This document shows, in pieces, positions 9,577-18,148 of a stretch of DNA of 64,000 bases. The first letter of the stretch is position 1; the number at the start of each line of letters is the position of its first letter. Location of the stretch: NCBI RefSeq assembly GCF_000178955.2, contig NC_016631.1, forward strand, positions 1,054,001-1,118,000, written 5' to 3'. The DNA is from Granulicella mallensis MP5ACTX8 (GTDB taxonomy: Bacteria > Acidobacteriota > Terriglobia > Terriglobales > Acidobacteriaceae). The notes under the pieces are model-generated. The model saw only the letters and a list, made by a program, of their open reading frames with translations. It did no database searches and was not told where the DNA came from. Made by a program: the position numbers and the translations under genes.

Positions 9577-9861
9577 TCATGGATTTAGTGAACGCTGGAC
9601 GACTCTGGAGGCCAGGCAGTTGGCGGCGACGATAGACACATGGCGCCAGTTCGGGATCGTTCCTTCCATAGGCCAATCCATAGTCTCTACCTCTTCTATC
9701 CAATCATGTGCGGCCTTTCTAGCTTCCTCTGAGCCATACCTTCCAGCAATCGCCCCATAAAAAGCTCCTAACTCTCTTTCTGCCGTCAGCAAGAGATCGG
9801 CAACCATCCCAACAGATGTTTGTTGAGCTTCAATCATTGAATTCGTTTTTTCGTCATACAT
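9577..9861 (-). CDS. Small conserved-looking soluble protein, function unknown
   Basis: 94 aa, no recognised domain, no signal or membrane segment. The sequence is rich in Glu, Ala and Trp and looks like a short helical bundle (EVETMDWPMEG, PNWRHVSIVAANCLASRV). It is supported as real by AGGAG about 10 nt before its ATG and by sensible codon use. It lies convergent to the nitrate operon and 45 nt downstream of the efflux pump start region's opposite end, that is, upstream on the minus strand comes the pump gene, so the two may be co-transcribed. No function is proposed. Confidence 0.55.
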   Translation of the reverse strand: MYDEKTNSMIEAQQTSVGMVADLLLTAERELGAFYGAIAGRYGSEEARKAAHDWIEEVETMDWPMEGTIPNWRHVSIVAANCLASRVVQRSLNP

Positions 9862-9906
9862 CGGAATCTATCTCCTAACTGGAACGGCTTCGTAACTCGT
9901 GTGTTG

Positions 9907-11499
9907 CTAGTGCATTGCTTCTCCTTTAGGAGCTCCCTCGCCGGGCTTGTTCTTACTTAGAATGAAGGCGCACGCTATCATGCCGATTGCCATCCAACAA
10001 AGCAGACGGTAGATGTCCTGATACGCCATGGCGGCGGCCTGCTGATTGAGTTCCTGATAGACCTCAGCTCGTGCCATGAGGCCGGGCCCCGGCCCTTTCC
10101 CGCTTCCGCCGAAGTAAGCGGTAAGTGCGTTGATCCGGCTGACGAAGGCAGGATTGCCAGGTTGCATGTACTCCTGCAGATGTGCCTGATGGAAGAGTGA
10201 GCGGTTGGTGACAATCGCTCCGGTGGCAGCAATGAAGATGCTGCCACCAACGTTGCGGACGAAGTTGATGATCCCCGAGACCTGGTTGCTCGCCTCTTTC
10301 GGAAGCCCGACATAGGCTGCGTTGGTGATGGCGATGAAGGCGAAAGGAATCGCGAACATCTGAAGAATTCGCAACCAGGAGGCAAAACCGAACGTCATCG
10401 TCAGCGTGAAGTGCGTTGAGGTGTAATAGAACGCACCGGCAAAACAAGCGAACCCGAACGCAGCCATGTTCCTTGCCGGGAACTTGCCGGTAGCCACTCC
10501 TGCCAGAGGCATAACGACGAGCAGGGCAACACCTCCGCCCGCGAGCGCTTCTCCAGCGCGGGTTGCCGTGTAGCCCATTAGCTGCTGCAGGAATTGCGGC
10601 TCAAGTACAGTGGCAGCATTCAAGACACCGCCGACCAGGATCATGAGCAGGCAGCAGATGGCGAAGTTCTTGTACTTGAAAAGCCTCAGATTCATGATGG
10701 GATTCTTAGCCCGCCACTGCCACCAGATGAGGCCAGCCATCCCAGCAACGAACAGCAAGCCACAGGTGAGGATTAAGTTGGAGGCAAACCAGTCGTTCTC
10801 TTCACCCTTATCGAGCATGATCTGCATGCCGGCCATGGCAACGGTCAGCAGACCCAGGCCGATGTAATCCAGTTTCCTGAGGTTGGAGCGGTCGGCTTTG
10901 ATCCAGGGTGGATCTTGAACCAGCCGGCTCACCAGAAAGAAGGCAAGAATGCCAACTGGCAGGTTGATATAGAAGATCCAACGCCACGAGTAGTTGTCCG
11001 TGATCCAACCGCCGATCGTCGGGCCGAGGGAGGGCGCAAGTACAGCGACGAGGCCGTAAAGCGCGAAGGCCTGGCCTCGTTTCTTTGGCTCAAATGAATC
11101 TGCCATGATGGCTTGCGCCATCGGCTGAAGGCCGCCACCTCCGATGCCCTGAAGAACACGTGCCAAAAGCAAGATCGGAAGTGTTGGCGCAATACCGCAG
11201 AGAAAGCTTGCGGCGGTGAAGATCGTAATGCAGAGCAGAAAGAAGTTCTTACGGCCGATGACACTCGATGCCCACGCACCAACTGGCAGAATGATTGCGT
11301 TGGAAACAAGATAGCTGGTGAGTACCCAGGTTCCCTGACTGGTGCTGGCGCCGAGGTCGCCGGCAATGTGAGGAAGGGCAACATTGGCAATGGAGGTATC
11401 GAGGACCTCCATGAAGGCAGCCAGCGCAACCGTTGCAGCGATGAGCCACGGGTTGACGTCAGGTTTCCATTGCCCGCTACTAGAGACCTCTGCTGCCAT
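9907..11499 (-). CDS. DHA2-family drug:H+ antiporter (EmrB/QacA type)
   Basis: 530 aa with about fourteen membrane segments. The motif-C-like run and motif A regions are visible: FMEVLDTSIANVALPHIAG near the N-terminus (motif D1 of 14-TMS pumps) and LGPTIGGWITDNYSWRWIFYIN (motif C and following loop). This is an inner-membrane efflux pump; no EmrA-like adaptor is adjacent. ATG 11499 is chosen because GGAAAGGA precedes it; a farther in-frame ATG at 11532 overlaps that site. The divergent genes 11692-13124 end in a TetR regulator that could control it. Confidence 0.85.
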   Translation of the reverse strand: MAAEVSSSGQWKPDVNPWLIAATVALAAFMEVLDTSIANVALPHIAGDLGASTSQGTWVLTSYLVSNAIILPVGAWASSVIGRKNFFLLCITIFTAASFLCGIAPTLPILLLARVLQGIGGGGLQPMAQAIMADSFEPKKRGQAFALYGLVAVLAPSLGPTIGGWITDNYSWRWIFYINLPVGILAFFLVSRLVQDPPWIKADRSNLRKLDYIGLGLLTVAMAGMQIMLDKGEENDWFASNLILTCGLLFVAGMAGLIWWQWRAKNPIMNLRLFKYKNFAICCLLMILVGGVLNAATVLEPQFLQQLMGYTATRAGEALAGGGVALLVVMPLAGVATGKFPARNMAAFGFACFAGAFYYTSTHFTLTMTFGFASWLRILQMFAIPFAFIAITNAAYVGLPKEASNQVSGIINFVRNVGGSIFIAATGAIVTNRSLFHQAHLQEYMQPGNPAFVSRINALTAYFGGSGKGPGPGLMARAEVYQELNQQAAAMAYQDIYRLLCWMAIGMIACAFILSKNKPGEGAPKGEAMH

Positions 11500-11691
11500 T
11501 ACATTCCTTTCCAGTGAAGCGATTTTCCGCACACCGACTATGTCCGCCGATGCCCATTCAGGCGCCTATAGATTTCGGTACCGAGATGTCGACCTTCCAT
11601 TGCAATTTCATCTGTCAACGTCATTCGTCATTCAAAGACAAACTGTATCTGAAGGCGTATTGTATGTAAAGAAGCGTCACTGGAGGGACCG

Positions 11692-12084
11692 ATGATGGCT
11701 GACTCAGGCGCAGGCGGAATATTGGCGGCCAAAGGCATTTCCACGATTCACGATGGGACCAGCAACTCTCGTGGAGCTGCCAAGGGCCTCGATCATAAGC
11801 ACACATCGAGTGCCGGACAGGGGATATGGAAGAACGGAGAGGATGAGCGAAAGGACTCCCGCTTCAAACTGATTGTTGCTATCGAGCAGTGGATCTGCCT
11901 GGTGCTGGGCATCGTCTGCATCGTCTCAGGGGTCTGGGGAACCTTCCTGGAGGCCAATCAGAATGTTTCTCTTGCATACCTTGCATGGTTGGGATCGGCT
12001 TACGTGCCGACGTTGCGGCTAACCGCAGCCGGGTGCCTCGTTATGGGATTGGTGCTCGTCCGCCGTGGAGTGACGCGGTCTTGA
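11692..12084 (+). CDS. Small membrane protein with two predicted membrane segments
   Basis: 130 aa, unrecognised. The first 55 residues are polar and Gly/Ser/Lys rich; two hydrophobic segments follow (about 60-82 and 102-125) and the tail is RRGVTRS. GGAGGG at 11682-11687 supports initiation at ATG 11692 or 11695. It heads a plus-strand run with the next small membrane protein and TetR gene, divergent from the efflux pump. The arrangement suggests an accessory or stress-related membrane role, but this is only context. Confidence 0.6.
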   Translation: MMADSGAGGILAAKGISTIHDGTSNSRGAAKGLDHKHTSSAGQGIWKNGEDERKDSRFKLIVAIEQWICLVLGIVCIVSGVWGTFLEANQNVSLAYLAWLGSAYVPTLRLTAAGCLVMGLVLVRRGVTRS

Positions 12085-12135
12085 CTCCGCTCTGCGAACA
12101 CCTTATCTGCGCAAAATGGCTAAGGAGGAAGCAGT

Positions 12136-12399
12136 ATGAAAGACGACGTTGAAGACATTCCGATGGTCTATTTGTTGTATGTACTTCTCGCGATTGCCGG
12201 GGCTGTGTGTATAGCAGCCGTTCTGGTGATGCAATTGTTTGACGCTTCCAGTCATTCGCACAGGTCCCAGGATGTGGAAGTGTATCGACGCGGCGGCATT
12301 GAATGTTCGCCCACGGAACTGGTGTTGGCGAGTGCTCTACCGATAGGCTATAAGTGTATCTGGATGCAGAGTGTTCATTCTGTCCAGACTGGAATCTGA
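12136..12399 (+). CDS. Small single-pass membrane protein, unknown
   Basis: 87 aa. One hydrophobic segment (about residues 10-33) follows an acidic N-terminus MKDDVEDIP; the remainder is soluble. AAGGAGGA at 12122-12129 is a strong ribosome site 6 nt before the ATG, the best argument that it is translated. No family recognised. It ends 96 nt before the chosen TetR start. Confidence 0.5.
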   Translation: MKDDVEDIPMVYLLYVLLAIAGAVCIAAVLVMQLFDASSHSHRSQDVEVYRRGGIECSPTELVLASALPIGYKCIWMQSVHSVQTGI

Positions 12400-12494
12400 G
12401 CGATGTGAAGGTGCTAGGACATCCGCAGTGTCCGCATATGACCTCAGAAACAGTTGATGAATTGCGGGAACAACCTGGAGGGCCAAGGAACCGA

Positions 12495-13124
12495 ATGCCT
12501 GTGAGCAGAGCAAAACCACGGAAGCGGCTCACCCGAGAGGAGAGCCAGGCACAGACCCGCGCCGCACTGATCGCCGTGGGGCGCAAGCACTTTTTGCGTT
12601 ACGGGCTTGGCGGTGCCGTGGCGGAGAAGATCGCGGAGGATGCCGGTTATTCTCGGGGCGCTCTGTATTCCAATTTCGGCGGTAAAGAGGAATTGTTTGT
12701 CGCTGTCATCCAGGAGGAGCAGGCGCATCGGCTGGATTTTTTCCGGTCTCTGCTGAAGGAGGAGCCTTCAGGGAAGAAACGGTTGAAGAAAATGCGGGAC
12801 GCCATCGCCGAACTGATGACGGACCACGATTGGATCGTACTCCGTGCTGAATTCGAGGTCGGAGCTCTTCGAAGCGAACGTATCCGGCAAAGCTTTGTTG
12901 AAGTGCATCGGCAGCAGATTCGCGACGGAGGTGATCTCATCAGAGATCTCGTGAAAGCTCCTGACGTCACTTCGAAATTGATGCCGGATGATTTCATCGC
13001 GGTTATCATCAATCTCGCTCACGGTCTGGCAGTTACCCAGAGAATCCTTGGCGCAGAACAGTCGCAGAGAAGCACACGCAACCTGATCCAGTCTCTGTTT
13101 GATCATTTGATATCGTCTGCGTGA
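12495..13124 (+). CDS. TetR/AcrR family transcriptional regulator
   Basis: 209 aa. Residues about 10-62 form the TetR helix-turn-helix (RAALIAVGRKHFLRYG ... IAEDAGYSRGALYSNFGGKEEL), followed by an all-helical ligand domain. ATG 12495 places a normal short arm before the HTH and has GGAGGG and AAGGA upstream; longer in-frame starts at 12354 and 12438 overlap the preceding gene. A plausible target is the divergent efflux pump at 9907-11499, though the genes are not immediately adjacent and no palindrome was located. Confidence 0.85.
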   Translation: MPVSRAKPRKRLTREESQAQTRAALIAVGRKHFLRYGLGGAVAEKIAEDAGYSRGALYSNFGGKEELFVAVIQEEQAHRLDFFRSLLKEEPSGKKRLKKMRDAIAELMTDHDWIVLRAEFEVGALRSERIRQSFVEVHRQQIRDGGDLIRDLVKAPDVTSKLMPDDFIAVIINLAHGLAVTQRILGAEQSQRSTRNLIQSLFDHLISSA

Positions 13125-13187
13125 TCGACTTTGCGTTTTACCGATCTGCAAGTCGAACGAGTGCAATCTTCGTCGGCTGAATGTCCT

Positions 13188-13217
13188 CGCCGAAGACCGT
13201 GGTTACGGTCTTCGGCG
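13188..13217. terminator. Bidirectional hairpin between convergent TetR and SDR genes
   Basis: CGCCGAAGACCGT (13188-13200) pairs perfectly with ACGGTCTTCGGCG (13205-13217) around a GGTT loop. The 13-bp GC-rich stem sits between two converging genes, the expected place for a shared terminator; no long T run follows. Confidence 0.7.
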
Positions 13218-13233
13218 AACTGCGGCATCCTGG

Positions 13234-14013
13234 TTAGATGGACATGCCCCCGGAGACCTCAATGCGCTGGGCGTTCACCCAACGATTGTCGTCGGAAAGC
13301 ATGGACGCGATCATTGGTCCGATGTCGTCCGGCATGCCTACACGTCCGAGCGCCGTCATCGCCGCAACCTGCTTATTGACCTCGGGATTATCGCGGACCA
13401 TACCGCCGCTGAAATCGGTAGCGACCGCTCCTGGAGCGATGCAGTTGACTGTAATTCTGCGTGGGCCTAATTCCTTCGCCATGTATTTGGTAAGAACTTC
13501 AACTGCGCCTTTCATGGATGCGTAGGCGGAGCTGCCGGGATAGATGATGCGGGTCAGGCCTGACGAGATGGTCAAAATCTTTCCACCATCCTTGATAAGC
13601 GGAAGGAGCTTCTGTGTCAGGAAGAAGACGCCTTTAAAATGCACGTTGTAGAGTCCGTCGAAATCTTCCTCTGTCACCTTGTCGAAGGCGGCGTGGTGCG
13701 AAGTGCCGGCGTTGTTGATTAGAAAGTCGAAGCTCTCCGCACCAAGCTTCGGCAGCGCGTCTTTCACGTTCAGCACGAACTGGTCGAAGGTGCCAATTTT
13801 TCCAGCGTCAAGCTGCAAGGCAATGGCCTTGGCTCCCAGCTCGCTGGCTTTGGCGACGACCTTGTCGGCTTCTGCACGATTGGAGTTGTAAGTAAAGATC
13901 GAGTGAACTCCTCGCTCGGCGAGATTGAGTACCGTATTGCGGCCGAGCCCGCGGCTTCCACCGGTTACGATAGCGATCGTTCCACTGCGAAATGAGTTGT
14001 TTTTTGTTGCCAT
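13234..14013 (-). CDS. SDR family oxidoreductase (FabG-like)
   Basis: 259 aa classical short-chain dehydrogenase. Cofactor motif TGGSRGLG (about residues 17-24), NNAG (about 100-103), catalytic Ser in TISSG and YASMK with catalytic Tyr/Lys. C-terminal NRWVNAQRIEVSGGMSI is the usual FabG-like tail. AAGGAG lies 7 nt before the ATG. Divergent from an AraC regulator 130 nt away, a frequent pairing in which the regulator controls the dehydrogenase. Substrate unknown. Confidence 0.88.
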   Translation of the reverse strand: MATKNNSFRSGTIAIVTGGSRGLGRNTVLNLAERGVHSIFTYNSNRAEADKVVAKASELGAKAIALQLDAGKIGTFDQFVLNVKDALPKLGAESFDFLINNAGTSHHAAFDKVTEEDFDGLYNVHFKGVFFLTQKLLPLIKDGGKILTISSGLTRIIYPGSSAYASMKGAVEVLTKYMAKELGPRRITVNCIAPGAVATDFSGGMVRDNPEVNKQVAAMTALGRVGMPDDIGPMIASMLSDDNRWVNAQRIEVSGGMSI

Positions 14014-14143
14014 GCTCTGCTCCTTAATGCCTTCCTGTGATTGAGGATAGGTTCAACGTGCTTAGAAGAGAATGCCGAAACTCTCCCTTTTCTTGCCTAT
14101 TCCTGCTAAGAAGCCTAGGGTTGATCCAGGAGTAAGGGCGAAC

Positions 14144-15034
14144 ATGCTTCGTGATTTGGTACAGGCGGTCAAGCATTACACGGACGCGCAGACTGGGCAG
14201 AGCCCGTTTGTTACGGAGATCGCAGGGCTTACCATTCTTCGATCGGATCACGAGAAACGTCCGAACCACCTCATCTTCAAGCCTGCTCTGTGCATCACCG
14301 TTCAAGGCGCCAAGTCCGCCATGTTTGGCGACCAGCGGTTCGATTATGCTGCCGGGCAAGCGCTGGTGGTGAGCGTCGAGATGCCGGCGTTTGGCACCGT
14401 CGTCGAAGCAAGTCCAAGCGAACCGTATCTAGGCATCATTCTTGAGTTCGACCTCGCGATCATGCGCGAGGTCATCGATGAGACAGAAGCGCCGCCAACG
14501 GCGAGTTCGAAGGTGAGTAAGGGTGTGTGTGTGGCTGACTTCGACGGACCCCTTGCGGACTGCGCTTTGCGTATGGTGCGCCTGCTTGGCACGCCGAAGG
14601 CAATTCCGATGCTCTATCCGGCAATCATGCGCGAGATCTGCTATTGGCTACTGACGGGACCACAGGGCGGTGACGTGGTAAAGATGACGCTGACCAATCC
14701 CCACACGCAACGAGTCATCAGCGCAATTCATACTTTGCGTGATCGCTTTGCGGAGCCCGTTCGCATCGAGGAGCTTGCCGCGATAGCGCGAATGAGTCCT
14801 TCTGCATTTCATCGCCAGTTCAAGGCAATCACGTCCATGACGCCGCTTCAATACCAGAAGCAGCTACGGTTACTTGAAGCGCGGCGACTGATGGTCTCCT
14901 CTGGAGCAAACGTGGAAACAGCCGCATTTCAGGTCGGCTACGAAAGTCCCTCGCAGTTCAGCCGCGAGTACTCTCGCATGTTCGCGATGCCCCCTCGTCG
15001 CGATATTGCAGCGTTCAAAGGAACTGCAGCATGA
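14144..15034 (+). CDS. AraC-family regulator with AraC-type N-terminal arm
   Basis: 296 aa from ATG 14144. The N-terminal part matches the AraC_N cupin-like domain (PALCITVQGAKSAMFGDQRFDYAAGQALVVSVEMPAFG); the last 100 residues carry two HTH motifs (RIEELAAIARMSPSAFHRQFKAITSMTPLQYQKQLRL and the Pro-rich FQVGYESPSQFSREYSRMFAMPP). The start at 14144 fits the family and has AGGAG 11 nt upstream; ATG 14072 would add 24 residues that look non-conserved. Probable regulator of the divergent SDR gene. Confidence 0.85.
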   Translation: MLRDLVQAVKHYTDAQTGQSPFVTEIAGLTILRSDHEKRPNHLIFKPALCITVQGAKSAMFGDQRFDYAAGQALVVSVEMPAFGTVVEASPSEPYLGIILEFDLAIMREVIDETEAPPTASSKVSKGVCVADFDGPLADCALRMVRLLGTPKAIPMLYPAIMREICYWLLTGPQGGDVVKMTLTNPHTQRVISAIHTLRDRFAEPVRIEELAAIARMSPSAFHRQFKAITSMTPLQYQKQLRLLEARRLMVSSGANVETAAFQVGYESPSQFSREYSRMFAMPPRRDIAAFKGTAA

Positions 15035-15063
15035 TGCTCTCAGCTCCCTTTACCTCATGCACA

Positions 15064-15861
15064 TCATCGTCTTAAACGCCGATCGACGAAGGACGGAGTA
15101 ACCTCCGAAGCCGGCTTCCCAGAAGTATCGGCGCGTCCCTCTGTGCGGTTGGCGAGTTCCGTAACAGACTCGTTGCCTTCCGCAGCTTTCAGAAACTTCA
15201 TGAGGTAGATGGCGGGGACGGAACGCAGCGCATCGTACTCCGCGAGCTTGTTCGTTTGCTCGAAGACATGACGTTCGGGTTCGGCGAAGGCGGGTTCGTT
15301 GAGTGTGAGGAGTTGGAAGCCGCGACGGCTAAAGGCGGCGATGATCTCAGTCATGGTGAGTGGGTTGGCGGGAAGCTCAATGCGCTTGCCCTCAAGATAA
15401 AAACAGCGAATCCAATGGCGCTGTGCGGCCGTTGTGGGGTGCATGTCGGAGAGGAGGAGGTGTCCGCCAACGCGGAGGATGCGAACGCACTCGCCTGCGA
15501 AGGCATCCAGATCTGCGAGGTAACTCAAGACGAAAGAGGCGAGGATAAGATCAGTCGACGCGTCGGCGACGGGCAGGGTGGTGGAGTCGCTGAGGTGGAG
15601 GGCGGTGGTGGGAGCGAGCGTGGCGCGTGCCTTCTTCAGCATCGCGTCGGAGGCGTCCGTGCCGGTGAGGGAACTGGGGGCGAGGAGTTCCATTTGCTTT
15701 AGCCAGCGCCCGGTACCGCAGCCTACGTCGAGGACATCAAGGCCTTCGATCGGCGGCATCATCGGAGGGAGAGTGCGCTGTTCGAGTAGAAGCAGGGGAT
15801 TGGGCTGAATGTCATAGACCTCAGCCCAATCATTGAAGAGCGCACGTGTGGCGGTGTTCAC
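15064..15861 (-). CDS. Class I SAM-dependent methyltransferase
   Basis: 265 aa. Motif I is VLDVGCGTGRW (about 43-53), motif II region LTGTDASDAML, and the post-motif LILASFVLSYLADLDAFAGECVRILRVGGHLLLSDMHP is typical of ubiquinone/biotin-type methyltransferases. Last gene of the radical SAM operon; its ATG overlaps the stop of the upstream radical SAM gene (15858-15861), so the two are translationally coupled. It probably modifies a small molecule made by this cluster. The C-terminal 35 residues are polar and likely disordered. Confidence 0.82.
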   Translation of the reverse strand: MNTATRALFNDWAEVYDIQPNPLLLLEQRTLPPMMPPIEGLDVLDVGCGTGRWLKQMELLAPSSLTGTDASDAMLKKARATLAPTTALHLSDSTTLPVADASTDLILASFVLSYLADLDAFAGECVRILRVGGHLLLSDMHPTTAAQRHWIRCFYLEGKRIELPANPLTMTEIIAAFSRRGFQLLTLNEPAFAEPERHVFEQTNKLAEYDALRSVPAIYLMKFLKAAEGNESVTELANRTEGRADTSGKPASEVTPSFVDRRLRR

Positions 15862-17327
15862 AGACTTTCCCGTTTTGGTCTACGCAGAGCGATGAACTGG
15901 TTAGCGAGGTGGAGCTCGAACGGAAAGCGATAGAGGTGCAGCGTATAACGCCACGCGCTCAACACTTGAAGGAAGATACGACTCCAGCGTGGCGCCCGGA
16001 TGTCCTGAACCGTGGGCCAGCGGGATGCGACGACGGTCTCGAAGTTGTCGATGAGGAGCTTGGTCTTCCGCTTGAGCCAGGGTGCGTTGGTATCGATACG
16101 AAGGGTGAAGTTCATCCACTCTTCGGTGGCCCAGCCAGCGGGGGTATCGGGGAAGGGGACCTCGATGTTGCCATACATCCCATCGCCGGCCTGATGGGGC
16201 TGAGGAGTGGGAGTGTAATGCTGGATGATGATCTCGGAGTCCGGATTGATGCGCTTGATCTTGCGAATAAAACGCAGAGTCTCGTGGGTATCGCGGTCGG
16301 GATCGTTGGGGTTGCCGATAACGAAGGAGAACTCCGGGATGATGCCAAACTGGCGGGTGCGGCGCGCGATCTCGAGAGTCTGAGCCGTGGTGATGCCTTT
16401 CTGCATCTCCTCCAGCACCCAGTCGGAGCCTGACTCCGCGCCGAAGAAGATCATCGCGCAGCCGGCGCGTTTGATGGAGGCCCATGTCTCGTCTGAATAG
16501 CGAGACATGATGTCGACGCGGGCTTCACACCACCAACGAAGGTTCAGATGGGCCATGCCGTCGCAGAGTTCGCGGGCCTTATCTTCGCGAAGGAAGAAGT
16601 TCATGTCGTAGAACTGGACGGAGTCCGCGCCGTAGTTCTTTACGAGATGGGTGAGTATGGCGACGGTGCGCTCGGGAGACTCGAACTTTTCCTTGTTGCC
16701 GTAGGCTGCGTGAACTCCACAGAAGCTGCAGTTGAAGGGGCAGCCGATGCTGGCGTGATGTACGGCTGTTCGCTTTCCGAAGAAGGATGGGCGAAGGTAT
16801 TTTTCAACGGGGAGGCGGTGGAAGGGGGACCAGGGGAACTCGTCCGGCCCCTTCATCGGACGCTCACCGTTGTCGCGGCGCAGGCCGAACATGTCTTTGT
16901 ACAGGAGCCCCTTAATGGTGTCGAGTTCGCGGTTGCCGCGAAGGGCGTCGAGGAGTTCCAGAAGGGTGTCTTCGCCCTGGCCGCGGACCACGTAGTCGAC
17001 ATAACGGGCGTTGAGGGCGGCGTCGGGATAGATAGAAGGGAAGTAGCCGCCCCAGCAGATGGGGACCTCGGGACGGAGCCGGCGGATCTCGCGAGAGGTC
17101 TCCATGGCCGCGACCATCTGGGGGCCGGGCATCGCGGAGACGCCGAGGAGCTCAACGTTGTGGGTGGAGATGAGGTCGAGGATGCGTTGGGTCGCATTGT
17201 CTTCCGCGTTGCCGTCTACGATCTCGTAGTCGACCTTACCTTCGAGAACGGCGGCGAGGGCAAGCACTGCCAGAGGCAGCCGGCTGTTGCGTGGCTTCGT
17301 GGCGCGGGGATGAAAGAGGATGATCAT
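15858..17327 (-). CDS. B12-binding radical SAM protein (cluster member 4)
   Basis: 489 aa. An N-terminal cobalamin-binding Rossmann domain (about 1-140, with GVSAMPGPQMVAAMETSREI and the conserved VRGQGEDTLLELL turn) is followed by a radical SAM barrel with C196-x3-C200-x2-C203 (CPFNCSFC). The HASIGC approach and later GAESGSDWVLEEMQKG are typical of BchE/HpnP-like proteins. Such enzymes use methylcobalamin or cobalamin plus SAM for C-methylation or radical rearrangement. ATG 17327 is chosen because it overlaps the upstream methyltransferase stop in ATGA; it also has a purine-rich GAGAAAG before it. Substrate is unknown. Confidence 0.85.
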   Translation of the reverse strand: MIILFHPRATKPRNSRLPLAVLALAAVLEGKVDYEIVDGNAEDNATQRILDLISTHNVELLGVSAMPGPQMVAAMETSREIRRLRPEVPICWGGYFPSIYPDAALNARYVDYVVRGQGEDTLLELLDALRGNRELDTIKGLLYKDMFGLRRDNGERPMKGPDEFPWSPFHRLPVEKYLRPSFFGKRTAVHHASIGCPFNCSFCGVHAAYGNKEKFESPERTVAILTHLVKNYGADSVQFYDMNFFLREDKARELCDGMAHLNLRWWCEARVDIMSRYSDETWASIKRAGCAMIFFGAESGSDWVLEEMQKGITTAQTLEIARRTRQFGIIPEFSFVIGNPNDPDRDTHETLRFIRKIKRINPDSEIIIQHYTPTPQPHQAGDGMYGNIEVPFPDTPAGWATEEWMNFTLRIDTNAPWLKRKTKLLIDNFETVVASRWPTVQDIRAPRWSRIFLQVLSAWRYTLHLYRFPFELHLANQFIALRRPKRESL

Positions 17328-18148
17328 TGCGAGACTTTCTCGAAGCACAGCAAAACGTGGTCGCCTGTAGTGCGCAGGAGCGGCACACGGGCGAGAAAAG
17401 ATTCAAGACGGCAAAGAAGCCGAAAGGCAGTCGGATGATTGCGAGCCCATGGTTCCAGGTAGGAGGGGGGCACCGCGACACCGATTCCAGTGGTGGAGCT
17501 GAGCCGGAAGTGCGGGCTGAAGCTACGAAGGATCTGCTTGAGGCTCGGATAGTAAACATCGAGCGAGACGCCGTCGATGGTGGCCTGTGTGTGACCGCTC
17601 AGTCTGCGAAGCGCTTTTTTCTTCTGGCCGAGAGCAAGGTAGTAGAAGATCTCCGTCAGACAGACGCGGGTTGAGAAGCAGAGCAGAAGCCGGTCCCCAT
17701 CCTTGACGAGAGGGGCGAGCGATGCGGCGACAGGTGCGAGGTCCTCAATGCAGTTGAGCCCGGAGAAGTTGGAGAAGACGCCGTCGAAGCGACGGGCGGG
17801 GGCAAATTCGTTGATACGCTCCGTGGGGAGATGGCAGAATACGACGGACAACGGAACGGGTTGAGCTTTGAGCCGCTGCTCGGCGTGCGTGATCATCTCT
17901 TGCGAAGCATCGCAGGACAGGACAGAGATGCCGTGCTGGGCGAGGAAAAGGGCGTCCTCGCCGGTGCCGCAGTTGAGCTCCAGGATGCTGTCGCCAGGAC
18001 GAAAGGTTTCGAGCAGGACCTTCCAGACAGAGTTGCGCTGAGCGCGGCCAATGAGAGTCTCGGTGAACTTATCGTCGTAGACGGGGGCGAGACGGTCAAA
18101 GGCGGCTCCGGCAGCATGAACCGTAGTTGAGAGAGGAGAAGCGATCAT
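17324..18148 (-). CDS. Class I SAM-dependent methyltransferase of the radical SAM operon
   Basis: 274 aa. The start MIASPLSTTVHAAGAAFDRLAPVYDDKF is typical of the family; motif I is ILELNCGTGEDALFL (Asn replaces the usual acidic/Val position before Cys), and an acidic motif II follows in VLSCDASQEM. ATG 18148 overlaps the upstream stop in ATGA, and its own stop overlaps the next start in ATGA, so it is tightly coupled between two radical SAM genes. An upstream extension of the frame is an arginine-rich shadow of the neighbouring gene. The second half, RLLLCFSTRVCLTEIFYYLALGQKKKALRR, is hydrophobic and may contact a lipid-like substrate; this is inference. Confidence 0.82.
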   Translation of the reverse strand: MIASPLSTTVHAAGAAFDRLAPVYDDKFTETLIGRAQRNSVWKVLLETFRPGDSILELNCGTGEDALFLAQHGISVLSCDASQEMITHAEQRLKAQPVPLSVVFCHLPTERINEFAPARRFDGVFSNFSGLNCIEDLAPVAASLAPLVKDGDRLLLCFSTRVCLTEIFYYLALGQKKKALRRLSGHTQATIDGVSLDVYYPSLKQILRSFSPHFRLSSTTGIGVAVPPSYLEPWARNHPTAFRLLCRLESFLARVPLLRTTGDHVLLCFEKVSQ